Positions 1 through 7,600 of a stretch of DNA of 64,000 nt are shown piece by piece. The stretch's first letter is position 1. Each line of letters starts with the position of its first letter. Position numbers and translations under genes: made by a program. The notes under the pieces are model-generated. The model was given only the letters and a program-made list of their open reading frames with translations. It was not told the origin of the DNA and searched no databases. The stretch lies in the NCBI GenBank assembly GCA_934466455.1, contig CAKSLF010000011.1, forward strand, positions 1 through 64,000, written 5' to 3'. The stretch is from an uncultured Oscillospiraceae bacterium (GTDB lineage: Bacteria; Bacillota; Clostridia; Oscillospirales; Ruminococcaceae).

Positions 1-3
1 AAT

Positions 4-77
4 AGGGGCATAGTGTAATGGTAACATCCCGGTCTCCAAAACCGTTGTTGAGGGTTCGAGTCCTTCTGCCCCTGCCA
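4..77 (+). tRNA. tRNA-Trp (CCA anticodon)
   Basis: The acceptor stem AGGGGCA (4-10) pairs with TGCCCCT (67-73), followed by discriminator G and an encoded CCA (75-77). The anticodon arm CGGT-CTCCAAA-ACCG gives anticodon CCA, which reads UGG (Trp). The T arm contains GGTTCGAGTCC. All four arms can be drawn. Confidence 0.95.
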
Positions 78-81
78 TTAC

Positions 82-119
82 AAAAAAAGAGCACTTACAA
101 AAGTAAGTGCTCTTTTTTT
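82..119 (+). terminator. Intrinsic terminator after tRNA-Trp, probably bidirectional
   Basis: An 11-bp stem AGAGCACTTAC/GTAAGTGCTCT with an AAAA loop is flanked by A and T tracts on both sides, so it can serve the tRNA on the plus strand and the yhfC-like gene on the minus strand. A second plus-strand terminator-like hairpin (149-172, followed by ATTTTTTT) lies inside the 3' end of that minus-strand gene. Confidence 0.85.
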
Positions 120-141
120 GTCCTCATCGTAATAAAGATTT

Positions 142-945
142 TTATATATGCATACCGCTATCATGCGGTGTGCATTTTTTTGTAAAAATAACAAGACCGG
201 CGCATACGGTAATTGCAAACAATGCTTCCGCAAGCAAGGCATTTTGCAATGATGGAATGTAGGCTATGCAAAAACTTACGGCAAAATGCAAGATGAAACA
301 TCCGATTATATGTAAAAGTGAATTTCTTGCGGCACTGTATTGCATAAGCAGAGAAAGCAAAATCCCTGCGGCAAAAGCACCCATGCGTTCTGTAATTGCA
401 AGGAAAAGCGAGCGCAAGTTTAAGCCGGAAAGCTCGGTGATTGCTGCGGATATGGATGCCGCATCACCGGAAATCGCACCCGAAATTTCTTCTGCGGAAA
501 TGCCGTAGTTTACAGATGCGCTGAAAAGCAGGTAGAATACAGAGCTTAAACCAAGCACTATAAAAAGCTCGATGCAGCTTTGACCTATTCCGTAGGCGAA
601 GGCGTGCCGAACGCCGGGATACTTGCCGTTCATAATGTATCGAAAGGAAATAAACCTCCCGGATTCGCCAAATATTGCTGAGAACAACCCGATAAACGCT
701 GCATATGCTACGGCTTTTTCGGAGATGGTTGCAGAAAGCCCGGGAAACGACGCTAAAAGCGAGGTGCTTGCAAAGGTGGAAATAACGCATTCAAAAACAA
801 TATAAGTGAAGGCACCTATAAATGCAGGAAACAGCTTTAGCTTTGCAAAGAATTTGCAAATGAGCAAAATTGCAATCGGAGCAATAAGACCTAAAATACA
901 TTCTGCGGTTAAAATTTCGATAATTGAGTCGGGAACAATTTTCAT
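142..945 (-). CDS. YhfC-family intramembrane protease-like protein, atypical active site
   Basis: A 267-residue very hydrophobic protein with about seven or eight membrane segments. The stretches GLFSAIFGESGRFISFRY (about residues 85-102) and AFAYGIGQSCIELF (about 115-128) line up with the two signature regions of the YhfC/DUF2324 putative membrane peptidase family. As I remember the family, these normally read FEExxRY and GxGHGGxE. Here the first glutamate of the EE pair is Gly and the His of GHGG is Gln, so the protein may be catalytically inactive or use another function. It is a single gene transcribed away from the ABC operon, with the ATG at 945. Family assignment is by motif only. Confidence 0.6.
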   Translation of the reverse strand: MKIVPDSIIEILTAECILGLIAPIAILLICKFFAKLKLFPAFIGAFTYIVFECVISTFASTSLLASFPGLSATISEKAVAYAAFIGLFSAIFGESGRFISFRYIMNGKYPGVRHAFAYGIGQSCIELFIVLGLSSVFYLLFSASVNYGISAEEISGAISGDAASISAAITELSGLNLRSLFLAITERMGAFAAGILLSLLMQYSAARNSLLHIIGCFILHFAVSFCIAYIPSLQNALLAEALFAITVCAGLVIFTKKCTPHDSGMHI

Positions 946-1301
946 AGGCTTACGACCTTTCGTATTTCTGTTAGATTAAAAATACAATTTTATAACAGAG
1001 GATACAATGTCGGGAATGACAAGCCAAAAGACTATTTATTGCAATTTATGAAAAACGAAGTAAAGGAAGCAAAGACGGCTGTTATCCATATTAATGCCAA
1101 AATGATAAATCTATTTAATATAAAAAGATTTATACAAGTAGATAATTTATTGTTAATATGTACTAAAAAGCGGATAAATCGTCGATGTGACCAAAAAATA
1201 TATTTGAAATTTGTGAAAAAAGCATAAAAAAATTTTACTTATATCAAATTGCACAATTAGCCGTATTAAAATTTGTCTTTGCCGGGATTTAATAAAAAAA
1301 G
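946..1301. other. Intergenic region between divergent genes, no gene seen
   Basis: AT-rich stretch between the yhfC-like gene and the sulfonate-type operon. An open frame at 1039-1227 has no ribosome binding site and no recognisable protein. The sequence ATTGCACA (1248-1255) matches a motif also found upstream of the tauE-like gene. Nothing else is supported. Confidence 0.5.
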
Positions 1302-1316
1302 CATATGTGATATGAT
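1302..1316 (+). promoter_or_regulatory. Candidate extended -10 promoter with overlapping inverted repeat
   Basis: TGATATGAT (1308-1316) is an extended -10 element. It overlaps the inverted repeat CATAT-GTG-ATATG (1302-1314), which could be an operator. The -35 region is poor, as expected for an activated or extended -10 promoter. It lies about 50 bp before the start of the binding-protein gene. Confidence 0.35.
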
Positions 1317-1365
1317 ATTTATGAAAGAAAGTGCTTCAAAAAAAACAAGAAAGGAAGTCGTTTGA

Positions 1366-2430
1366 GTGAAAAAAAGTTTAAGTTTTATATTGGCAATAAT
1401 TGCAATGGCGATGTGCCTGTTTTGTTCGTGCAACGGCACGGAAAACGAAGGGGTGCTTAATGTTGCACTTCAAACGACCGCTCAGGGAATACCCGCATAT
1501 ATTGCGGAAACCGAGGGGTATACCGAGCAGCTCGGGCTTAAAACAAGCTCTGCGGTTTATGCTACGGGGGTTGCCCAGCTTGAGGCACTTGGCGCAGACA
1601 GTTGGGATGTTGCCTGCATAGGTGCGCCTCCGGCAATGACCGCAAATATTGCTTATGATGCGCAGATAATCGCAATGGTTCTTAACGAAACCGCTACCGA
1701 GCTTTTTGTAAGACCGGACAGCGATATTCTTAATGACAAAACAATGACCGGCGGAATTATGGGCAATGCGGATAGCTGGAGAGGAAAAACAATATTGCTG
1801 CCCATAAACACAACCTCCCACTATATAATACTTTCGGCACTTTCGAATATCGGAATAGGTGCAAATGATGTAAACCTTATAAATATGGATGTTGGTCAGG
1901 CATATACCGCTTTCAAATCCGGACAGGCGGATGTTGTAACCCTTTGGGATCCGAACAGCTTTAGGGCGGCAGACGAGGGCTGGGTTTCCGTAATGTACGG
2001 ACCAAACACCTCCGCCGTTTGCCCTTGTATGTTGATTGCCTCCAAAAAGGCTATTGAGGAAAAGCCCGAGGAAATAAAAGCATGGCTAAAGGCATATTTC
2101 AATGTGGTAAGCGACCCTTCCTTTACAACGGAAAAGCAGGCAAGCGTTGTTTACGATTTCTTTAACGCAAACGATGTTGTTATCAGCGAAAACGAATCCG
2201 TGCTTTTTGCAAAGAGAAAAGATTTTTACAGCCTTGAGGATTCTTATAAAATGTTTTTTGAAAAGGCGGAGGACGGAAAAACAATGTCCGAAAAGTATAT
2301 GTACGACATTGCGGAGTTCTTCTATTCTCAGGGCAGCTACACAAAAGAGGACTATGATAAGGTTACAAGCGGCGGGCTGTTCTATACAAAGTTTATAGAG
2401 GAGCTGTACGAGGAATCGCTTAACGGATAA
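1366..2430 (+). CDS. ABC transporter substrate-binding lipoprotein, NitT/TauT type
   Basis: A 354-residue lipoprotein with signal peptide and a lipid-attachment Cys at about residue 22. The mature part has the periplasmic-binding-protein-2 pattern of the SsuA/TauA/ThiY group: an N-terminal strand followed by a GIPAY-type segment, GADSWDVACIGAPPAM, WRGKTILLP near residue 145 and SGQADVVTLWDP near residue 190. It would bind a small anion such as a sulfonate, nitrate-like compound or bicarbonate outside the membrane and deliver it to the two permeases encoded next. The GTG start at 1366 follows GAAAGGAAG. The company of a glycyl radical enzyme and TauE-like exporter makes an organosulfonate the best guess; this is inference. 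Confidence 0.8.
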   Translation: MKKSLSFILAIIAMAMCLFCSCNGTENEGVLNVALQTTAQGIPAYIAETEGYTEQLGLKTSSAVYATGVAQLEALGADSWDVACIGAPPAMTANIAYDAQIIAMVLNETATELFVRPDSDILNDKTMTGGIMGNADSWRGKTILLPINTTSHYIILSALSNIGIGANDVNLINMDVGQAYTAFKSGQADVVTLWDPNSFRAADEGWVSVMYGPNTSAVCPCMLIASKKAIEEKPEEIKAWLKAYFNVVSDPSFTTEKQASVVYDFFNANDVVISENESVLFAKRKDFYSLEDSYKMFFEKAEDGKTMSEKYMYDIAEFFYSQGSYTKEDYDKVTSGGLFYTKFIEELYEESLNG

Positions 2431-2459
2431 AGAAAATCGGCAAAGGGCGGTGCGGAAAA

Positions 2460-3239
2460 TTGAAGCTTTTTGGTAAAAAAAGAACAATTATCAGAGGGAT
2501 TATCGGTCTTTCGACATTCTTTTTTCTTTGGGAAATGTCGGTAAGACTCGGAATCGTTTCTCAACGCCGCATGAGCTCCTTTACGGATGTAATAAAAACC
2601 TTTATTGATAAGCTTACAAACACAAATCCCGACGGCGCAACAATAATAGAGCATTTTTTGGCAAGCTTTTCGGTAGCCTCCTGCGGATTTTTACTTGCCG
2701 CAGTAATAGGCGTTCCGCTTGGGCTTGCCATGGGCTACAATAAGATTATACAAAGCTATGCAAATACGGTATTTGAAATTTTAAGACCGATACCGCCCAT
2801 TGCGTGGATACCGATAGTAATCCTTCTGCTTGGTATCGGATACGACGCAAAAATATTTATCATATTTATTGCTGCGGTTGTTCCTGCGGTAATAAATTCA
2901 TATACCGGCGTAAAGCGTACCCCGGAGGTATATAAAAATGTGGGAACAAGCCTTGGTATGTCAAATATACAGATATTTTTGAAGATTTGCATACCGTATG
3001 CGCTGCCAACGGTGTTCACGGGGCTAAGGCTTTCGCTGAACACGGCATGGGTCGCGCTTGTTGCGGCGGAGCTGCTGGCATCGGTAAAGGGGCTTGGGTA
3101 CATGATTCAAATGGGAAGAGTGCTTGCAAAGCCAGCCCTTATAATAACGGGAATGTTTGTTATAGGCTGCTCCGGAGCAATAATGTCCGCTGCCCTCGAA
3201 GCGTTGGAGCACAAACTTTCAAATTGGAGCAGAAAATGA
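2460..3239 (+). CDS. ABC transporter permease 1, NitT/TauT (SsuC-like)
   Basis: A 259-residue integral membrane protein of the BPD_transp_1 fold with about six helices. It has the SsuC/TauC hallmark ILRPIPPIAWIPIVILLLGIG (split here as IPPIAWIPI near residue 113) and the EAA-loop KNVGTSLGMSNIQIFLKICIP near residue 160. It starts with TTG after AAGGGCGGTG. It is the first of two related permeases in a row, which suggests a heterodimeric channel rather than the usual homodimer. Confidence 0.85.
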   Translation: MKLFGKKRTIIRGIIGLSTFFFLWEMSVRLGIVSQRRMSSFTDVIKTFIDKLTNTNPDGATIIEHFLASFSVASCGFLLAAVIGVPLGLAMGYNKIIQSYANTVFEILRPIPPIAWIPIVILLLGIGYDAKIFIIFIAAVVPAVINSYTGVKRTPEVYKNVGTSLGMSNIQIFLKICIPYALPTVFTGLRLSLNTAWVALVAAELLASVKGLGYMIQMGRVLAKPALIITGMFVIGCSGAIMSAALEALEHKLSNWSRK

Positions 3240-3262
3240 CGGCGGGAAGGACTTTGTGCTGA

Positions 3263-4033
3263 ATGAAAAAGCTTGATGAAAAGAGTAAAAAACGCATTTA
3301 TGCGGCAATGTCGGTGCTCGCCGTGCTAACCGTTATATTCTTCTGGTATTTGCTTTCTTGGACAAATTCGGATATTATGCCAACCCCGGTGGAAACCGCA
3401 GAGCAGCTTATTGAAATGATAGTGTCGCCGCAAAACGGAGTATCAATATTCGACCATGTATGGGCAAGCTTTTATCGGGTAATTATTGCATATTCAACGG
3501 CGTCCGTTGCGGGAATATTGCTTGGAGTTGCATTTGGGTGGAGCACCGCATTCAAAGAGTATGTCGGACCGATATTTGATTTTCTTAAACCGATACCGCC
3601 TATCGCATGGATACCGCTTATAATTATTTGGCTTGGTATAGGCGAAATCTCAAAAATTGCAATAGTCTTTATCGGCGCATTTGTACCGATAGTGGTAAAT
3701 ACCTATTCGGGAATGGTGCAAATGGATCCGATTTATGAAAAAGCGGCAAAAACCATTGGCGCAGGCAGAAAGGAAACCCTTTTTGAGATAGTTATTCCCG
3801 CCTCGTTCCCCCAAATACTTGCGGGAATGAAAACCGCAATATCCCAAAGCTGGGCTTGCGTTATAGCTGCGGAGATGATAGTTGCGCAAAGAGGTCTTGG
3901 CTATTTGATAGTAAGAAGTATGGAATCCGGCGATATGGGCAATGTGCTCATATCCTTGCTCTTTATAAGCGGGATAAGCTCCTTGCTTTCTTTCCTCTTT
4001 GCAAAGTTGGAGGCGGTAATATGTCCGTGGTAG
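3263..4033 (+). CDS. ABC transporter permease 2, NitT/TauT (SsuC-like)
   Basis: A 256-residue permease related to the preceding one, with the same FLKPIPPIAWIPLIII motif and EAA loop KAAKTIGAGRKETLFEIVIP. About six membrane helices. Its end overlaps the start of the first ATPase gene by 13 bases, which indicates translational coupling. Having two non-identical permeases together with two non-identical ATPases argues for a fully heteromeric importer. Confidence 0.85.
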   Translation: MKKLDEKSKKRIYAAMSVLAVLTVIFFWYLLSWTNSDIMPTPVETAEQLIEMIVSPQNGVSIFDHVWASFYRVIIAYSTASVAGILLGVAFGWSTAFKEYVGPIFDFLKPIPPIAWIPLIIIWLGIGEISKIAIVFIGAFVPIVVNTYSGMVQMDPIYEKAAKTIGAGRKETLFEIVIPASFPQILAGMKTAISQSWACVIAAEMIVAQRGLGYLIVRSMESGDMGNVLISLLFISGISSLLSFLFAKLEAVICPW

Positions 4034-4782
4034 GAAATATTTATGTAAAGAACATTGCAAAATGCTTTGAGAACGGCAAAGAAAAAACAAGAGTTCTTGA
4101 AAATGTGGATTTTACAATCCGCAAAAACGAGTTTCTTGTGCTTTTCGGACCCGGTCAATGCGGAAAAAGCGTGCTTATGGAGATAATGGCAGGGCTTATG
4201 CAGCCAACTTGCGGCGAGATTCGCCAGGAGGACGGAACCCCTCTGAGCGAAGAGGATATCTGTATGGTTTTTCAGCGGTACGCCCTCTTCCCTTGGAAAA
4301 CCTGCATTCAAAATGTGGAAATGCCGATGAAATTCAAGGGAGTTCCAAAGGAGGAACGGAAAAGCAAGGCAAAAGAATATCTAAAGCTTGTTGATCTTGA
4401 GGGCTTTGAAAACAGCTACCCGAGGCAAATTTCCGGCGGAATGAAGCAAAGGGTCGCCATAGCAAGGGCGTATGCAAAGGAATGTGACCTTTTGCTTTTC
4501 GATGAGCCTTTCGGTGCTCTTGACGCCCAGACAAGGTACTCCATGGAAAACGAGCTGGTCAAAATTTGGGAGAGGGAAAGAAAAACCGTCGTTTTTATTA
4601 CTAATAATATTGAAGAGGCTGTTTATCTTGCGGATAGAATAATCGTGCTCGGCGGTTCCCCGGCGCATATTACCAACGAATATGAAATTGATATAGAAAG
4701 ACCCCGCAACCGCTGCGGCGATGAATTTTTGAAGATTAGAAGCAAAATAGAAAAATACGCTACCGGCAATGCCGATGAATAG
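4021..4782 (+). CDS. ABC transporter ATPase 1, NitT/TauT type, H-loop His replaced
   Basis: A 253-residue nucleotide-binding subunit. Walker A is GPGQCGKS (residues 43-50), Q-loop Q85, a canonical signature ISGGMKQR (137-144) and Walker B LLLFDEP with D161/E162. The H-loop, normally THD, reads TNN, so the switch histidine is Asn195. The start ATG at 4021 has GGAGG eleven bases upstream and overlaps the permease gene. With the next gene, which keeps the His but has a degenerate signature, it would form one intact and one defective ATP site. Function: energises import by the two permeases at the inner face of the membrane. Confidence 0.85.
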   Translation: MSVVGNIYVKNIAKCFENGKEKTRVLENVDFTIRKNEFLVLFGPGQCGKSVLMEIMAGLMQPTCGEIRQEDGTPLSEEDICMVFQRYALFPWKTCIQNVEMPMKFKGVPKEERKSKAKEYLKLVDLEGFENSYPRQISGGMKQRVAIARAYAKECDLLLFDEPFGALDAQTRYSMENELVKIWERERKTVVFITNNIEEAVYLADRIIVLGGSPAHITNEYEIDIERPRNRCGDEFLKIRSKIEKYATGNADE

Positions 4783-4813
4783 CGGATATAAAAGAGGAAA
4801 GGGGGCTGCGGCT

Positions 4814-5560
4814 TTGGACGGTGAAAATGTCAAGATAAAGGTAGAAGGGCTTACAAAGGACTTTGGAGATTTGCGTGTGCTCGATAATATATCCTTTGAT
4901 GTTAAAAAGGGCGAGTTTGTCTGCATAGTCGGTCCAACCGGCTGCGGAAAAACGACCTTTCTTAATATACTAAGCAAAATATGGGACGCAACAAGCGGAA
5001 GGCTGCTTATCGACGGGGAAGAAGCCGACCCAAAAAAGCACAATATTGCGTTTGCCTTTCAGGAATCGTCGGCTTTTCCGTGGCTTACGGTGGAGCAAAA
5101 TATCCGCTTTGGAATGGAGCAAAAGCACCTTCCGAAAAATGTTATAGACGAGCGTACGGAGCAAATGCTGGAGCTGCTTGGTCTTGCCGGGGTGCGCAAT
5201 TATTTGCCAAAGCAAATATCCGCTTCAATGGAATCCCGAGTAGTTATAGGAAGAAGCTTTGCAATTCACCCCGACCTTCTGATTATGGACGAGCCGTATG
5301 CTCAGCTTGATATTCAGCTGCGGTATCATTTGGAGGACGCCGTGCTCAAACTAAGCAAGGCAACGGAAAGCACGGTTATATTTGTTACGCATAATATCGA
5401 AGAAGCGGTTTATCTTGCGGAACGCTGTGTTGTGCTTACAAACAAGCCCACAAAAGTAAAAACAATCGAAAACATCGGTCTGCCATACCCAAGAGATATT
5501 TGCTCAAGGGAGTTTATAGATATACGGGATAGAATCACGAATTATATCAAATGGTGGTAA
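4814..5560 (+). CDS. ABC transporter ATPase 2, NitT/TauT type, degenerate signature motif
   Basis: About 248 residues. Walker A GPTGCGKT (40-47), Q-loop in AFQESSAFPW, Walker B LLIMDEP (D159/E160) and H-loop THN (His193) are intact, but the signature, normally LSGGMxQR, reads ISASMESR (135-142). I chose the TTG at 4814 because GGAAAGGGGG sits about eight bases upstream; an ATG at 4769 in the same frame has no ribosome binding site and would add 15 residues. Its defect complements that of ATPase 1, so the pair is predicted to work as an obligate heterodimer. Confidence 0.8.
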   Translation: MDGENVKIKVEGLTKDFGDLRVLDNISFDVKKGEFVCIVGPTGCGKTTFLNILSKIWDATSGRLLIDGEEADPKKHNIAFAFQESSAFPWLTVEQNIRFGMEQKHLPKNVIDERTEQMLELLGLAGVRNYLPKQISASMESRVVIGRSFAIHPDLLIMDEPYAQLDIQLRYHLEDAVLKLSKATESTVIFVTHNIEEAVYLAERCVVLTNKPTKVKTIENIGLPYPRDICSREFIDIRDRITNYIKWW

Positions 5561-5588
5561 AAATTTTTGTTAAGGAGTAAACAAAAAA

Positions 5589-6620
5589 ATGAAAGCCAGT
5601 ATGTATGAAGGAAATCAAACAGTAAAGCTGCACGATTGCCAGCCGATAGAGCCGTCCGACCATGAGGTCCAGCTAAAGATAGCGTATTGCGGAATTTGCG
5701 GAACGGATTTGCACCTTTTTAAGGGCGGCCTTGATTACAGAATTAAAGAGTTGCCCCATGTTATGGGTCACGAGTGCTCCGCCGTTATAGAAAAAGTCGG
5801 CAGCAAGGTTACCGAATGGAAGCCCGGCGACAGAGTTGTTGTAAGACCGCTTGATTATTGCGGAAACTGCGTTGCCTGCAAAGCCGGCAACGAGCATGTT
5901 TGTGCAAATCTTAAATTTATGGGTATCGAAAGCGACGGCGCATTCCAGAATTTTTGGACTGTGCCGGAAAGAACCCTCCACAGAATGCCCGATAATCTAA
6001 GCCTTCTTCACGGCGCATTGGTAGAACCTCTTGCCGTATGCTGCCATGCTGTTTCCCGCGGAATGGTAAAGAAGGGGGATTACTCCGTGGTCATCGGCGG
6101 CGGCACAATAGGACTTATAACCGCTCTTGTGCTCAAATACAGAGGCGCAAGGGTCGTTGTTTCCGAAATCAACCCAAACCGCCTTGCAAAGCTCAGAGAA
6201 ATGGGGCTTGACGCAATCGACCCAAGAGAAACCGACATTGTAGAATATGTAAAGGAGCAAACCGGCGGTGATATGGCGGATAACGCTTTTGAATGTTCCG
6301 GTTCCCAGCCCGGACTTGACACAATGCCGTGGCTTTGCCATCCAAGAGGCAATGCGGTTTTTGTTGCTTCCTATCCGCACCCGATGCAGTATTTCTTTAG
6401 GGAGCATTTTATGAAAGAGGTAAATATTATTTTTACCCGTGTTTATGAAGCAAAGGACTTTGAGGAAGCCCTTGATATGATGGCAAAGAACGCTTTTGAC
6501 TGCGACGCACTTATTTCCGAAATACTTCCGCTCGGAAAGGTCCAGGAGGGCATTGAAAAATGCCTCGACCCTGCGGGAAAAGTGGTTAAGGTTATGATAG
6601 ATTGCCAAAGTCAGGAATGA
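5589..6620 (+). CDS. Zinc-dependent medium-chain alcohol dehydrogenase (threonine/sorbitol dehydrogenase-like)
   Basis: 343 residues. Catalytic zinc ligands Cys37 (GICGTDLH), His61-Glu62 (GHE) and Glu146 (VEPLAV) are present, as is the structural zinc set Cys91/94/97/105. The Rossmann motif VIGGGTIG lies at about 168-175. Zinc enzymes of this group oxidise alcohols or reduce aldehydes and ketones with NAD(H). It sits directly before the activase and radical enzyme. Plausible roles are reduction of the aldehyde made by the radical enzyme (redox balance), or conversion of the imported sulfonate to the radical enzyme's substrate. Substrate cannot be read from sequence. The ribosome binding site is AAGGAG. 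Confidence 0.8.
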   Translation: MKASMYEGNQTVKLHDCQPIEPSDHEVQLKIAYCGICGTDLHLFKGGLDYRIKELPHVMGHECSAVIEKVGSKVTEWKPGDRVVVRPLDYCGNCVACKAGNEHVCANLKFMGIESDGAFQNFWTVPERTLHRMPDNLSLLHGALVEPLAVCCHAVSRGMVKKGDYSVVIGGGTIGLITALVLKYRGARVVVSEINPNRLAKLREMGLDAIDPRETDIVEYVKEQTGGDMADNAFECSGSQPGLDTMPWLCHPRGNAVFVASYPHPMQYFFREHFMKEVNIIFTRVYEAKDFEEALDMMAKNAFDCDALISEILPLGKVQEGIEKCLDPAGKVVKVMIDCQSQE

Positions 6621-6632
6621 TTTTTATAAACC

Positions 6633-7586
6633 ATGCTTAAAGGAACCGTTTTTAATATACAACGCTTTACAATACACGACGGACCGGGCATAAGGACGGA
6701 GGTCTTTCTAAAGGGCTGCACAATGCACTGCAAATGGTGCAGCAATCCGGAAAGCATAAGCCCGTTAAGGGAAGTAAGCGTAAGAAAAACAAAATGTATC
6801 GGTAAAGAGCTTTGCGGGCTTTGCGATTCCGCCTGTGAAAACGGCGGAATCATCCGTGAGGAGCATGGCTTTACCGTTGCCGTAAACAGAGAAAAATGTA
6901 TACGCTGCTTTAGCTGTGCAAGGGCTTGCCCCTCCAATGCGCTTAAAGTATGGGGCGATGTTATGTCCGTCGAGGAGGTTATGGACGAAATCCTTGCGGA
7001 CAGAGAGCTTATGGAACGCTCCGGCGGCGGCGCAACCTTTTCCGGAGGCGAGGCACTTTTGCAGATAGATTTTCTCGAGGAGCTGCTGAAGCAATGCCGT
7101 GCAAAAAACATACATACCTGCGTGGAAAGCGCACTTAATGTGCCAAGGGAAAATGTTGAACGGATAATTCCGTATACGGATATGTTTATATTCGATATAA
7201 AAGAGATGGATTCCGAAAAACACAAAAGCTTTTGCGGCTGCGGAAACGAAAGAGTGCTGGAAAACGCCGGGGTTATCGCAAAAAGCGGAATACCGTATAT
7301 AGTGCGCATACCTTTTGTTCCAAGGCATAACGGAACGGAGGAAAATATACTTGCAATAAGAGATTTTATCCTTAAAGAGCTTAAAAATCCCCCGTTGCAG
7401 ATACAGATATTGCGCTTTAGAGAGCTTGGCGAAGAAAAATACGAAACTCTCGGCATACCGTACCCCATGAAGAACAACGGTTTTGATAAGGATGAGATGG
7501 AAAAGACCATAAGAAAAATGGCGGAGATTATGGCTGCTTCCGGGCTTAATGCGGTTGCGGGAACAACAACTCCGATAAAGAAATAA
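6633..7586 (+). CDS. Glycyl radical enzyme activating protein (radical SAM)
   Basis: 317 residues. The radical SAM cluster motif CxxxCxxC is Cys29/33/36. An inserted pair of ferredoxin-type clusters uses Cys55/61/64/68 and Cys89/92/95/99, as in the activases of glycerol, choline, sulfonate and related glycyl radical enzymes rather than pyruvate formate-lyase activase, which lacks the insert. SGGGATFSGGEALLQ near residue 132 is the SAM-binding glycine-rich segment. It makes the glycyl radical on the enzyme encoded 14 bases downstream. The ATG start at 6633 has only a weak ribosome binding site. Confidence 0.93.
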   Translation: MLKGTVFNIQRFTIHDGPGIRTEVFLKGCTMHCKWCSNPESISPLREVSVRKTKCIGKELCGLCDSACENGGIIREEHGFTVAVNREKCIRCFSCARACPSNALKVWGDVMSVEEVMDEILADRELMERSGGGATFSGGEALLQIDFLEELLKQCRAKNIHTCVESALNVPRENVERIIPYTDMFIFDIKEMDSEKHKSFCGCGNERVLENAGVIAKSGIPYIVRIPFVPRHNGTEENILAIRDFILKELKNPPLQIQILRFRELGEEKYETLGIPYPMKNNGFDKDEMEKTIRKMAEIMAASGLNAVAGTTTPIKK

Positions 7587-7600
7587 AAGGAGGAAAACAG

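Noticed and set aside
1039..1227. 62-codon frame in the first intergenic region
   Set aside because: No ribosome binding site, lysine/isoleucine-rich AT-driven composition.
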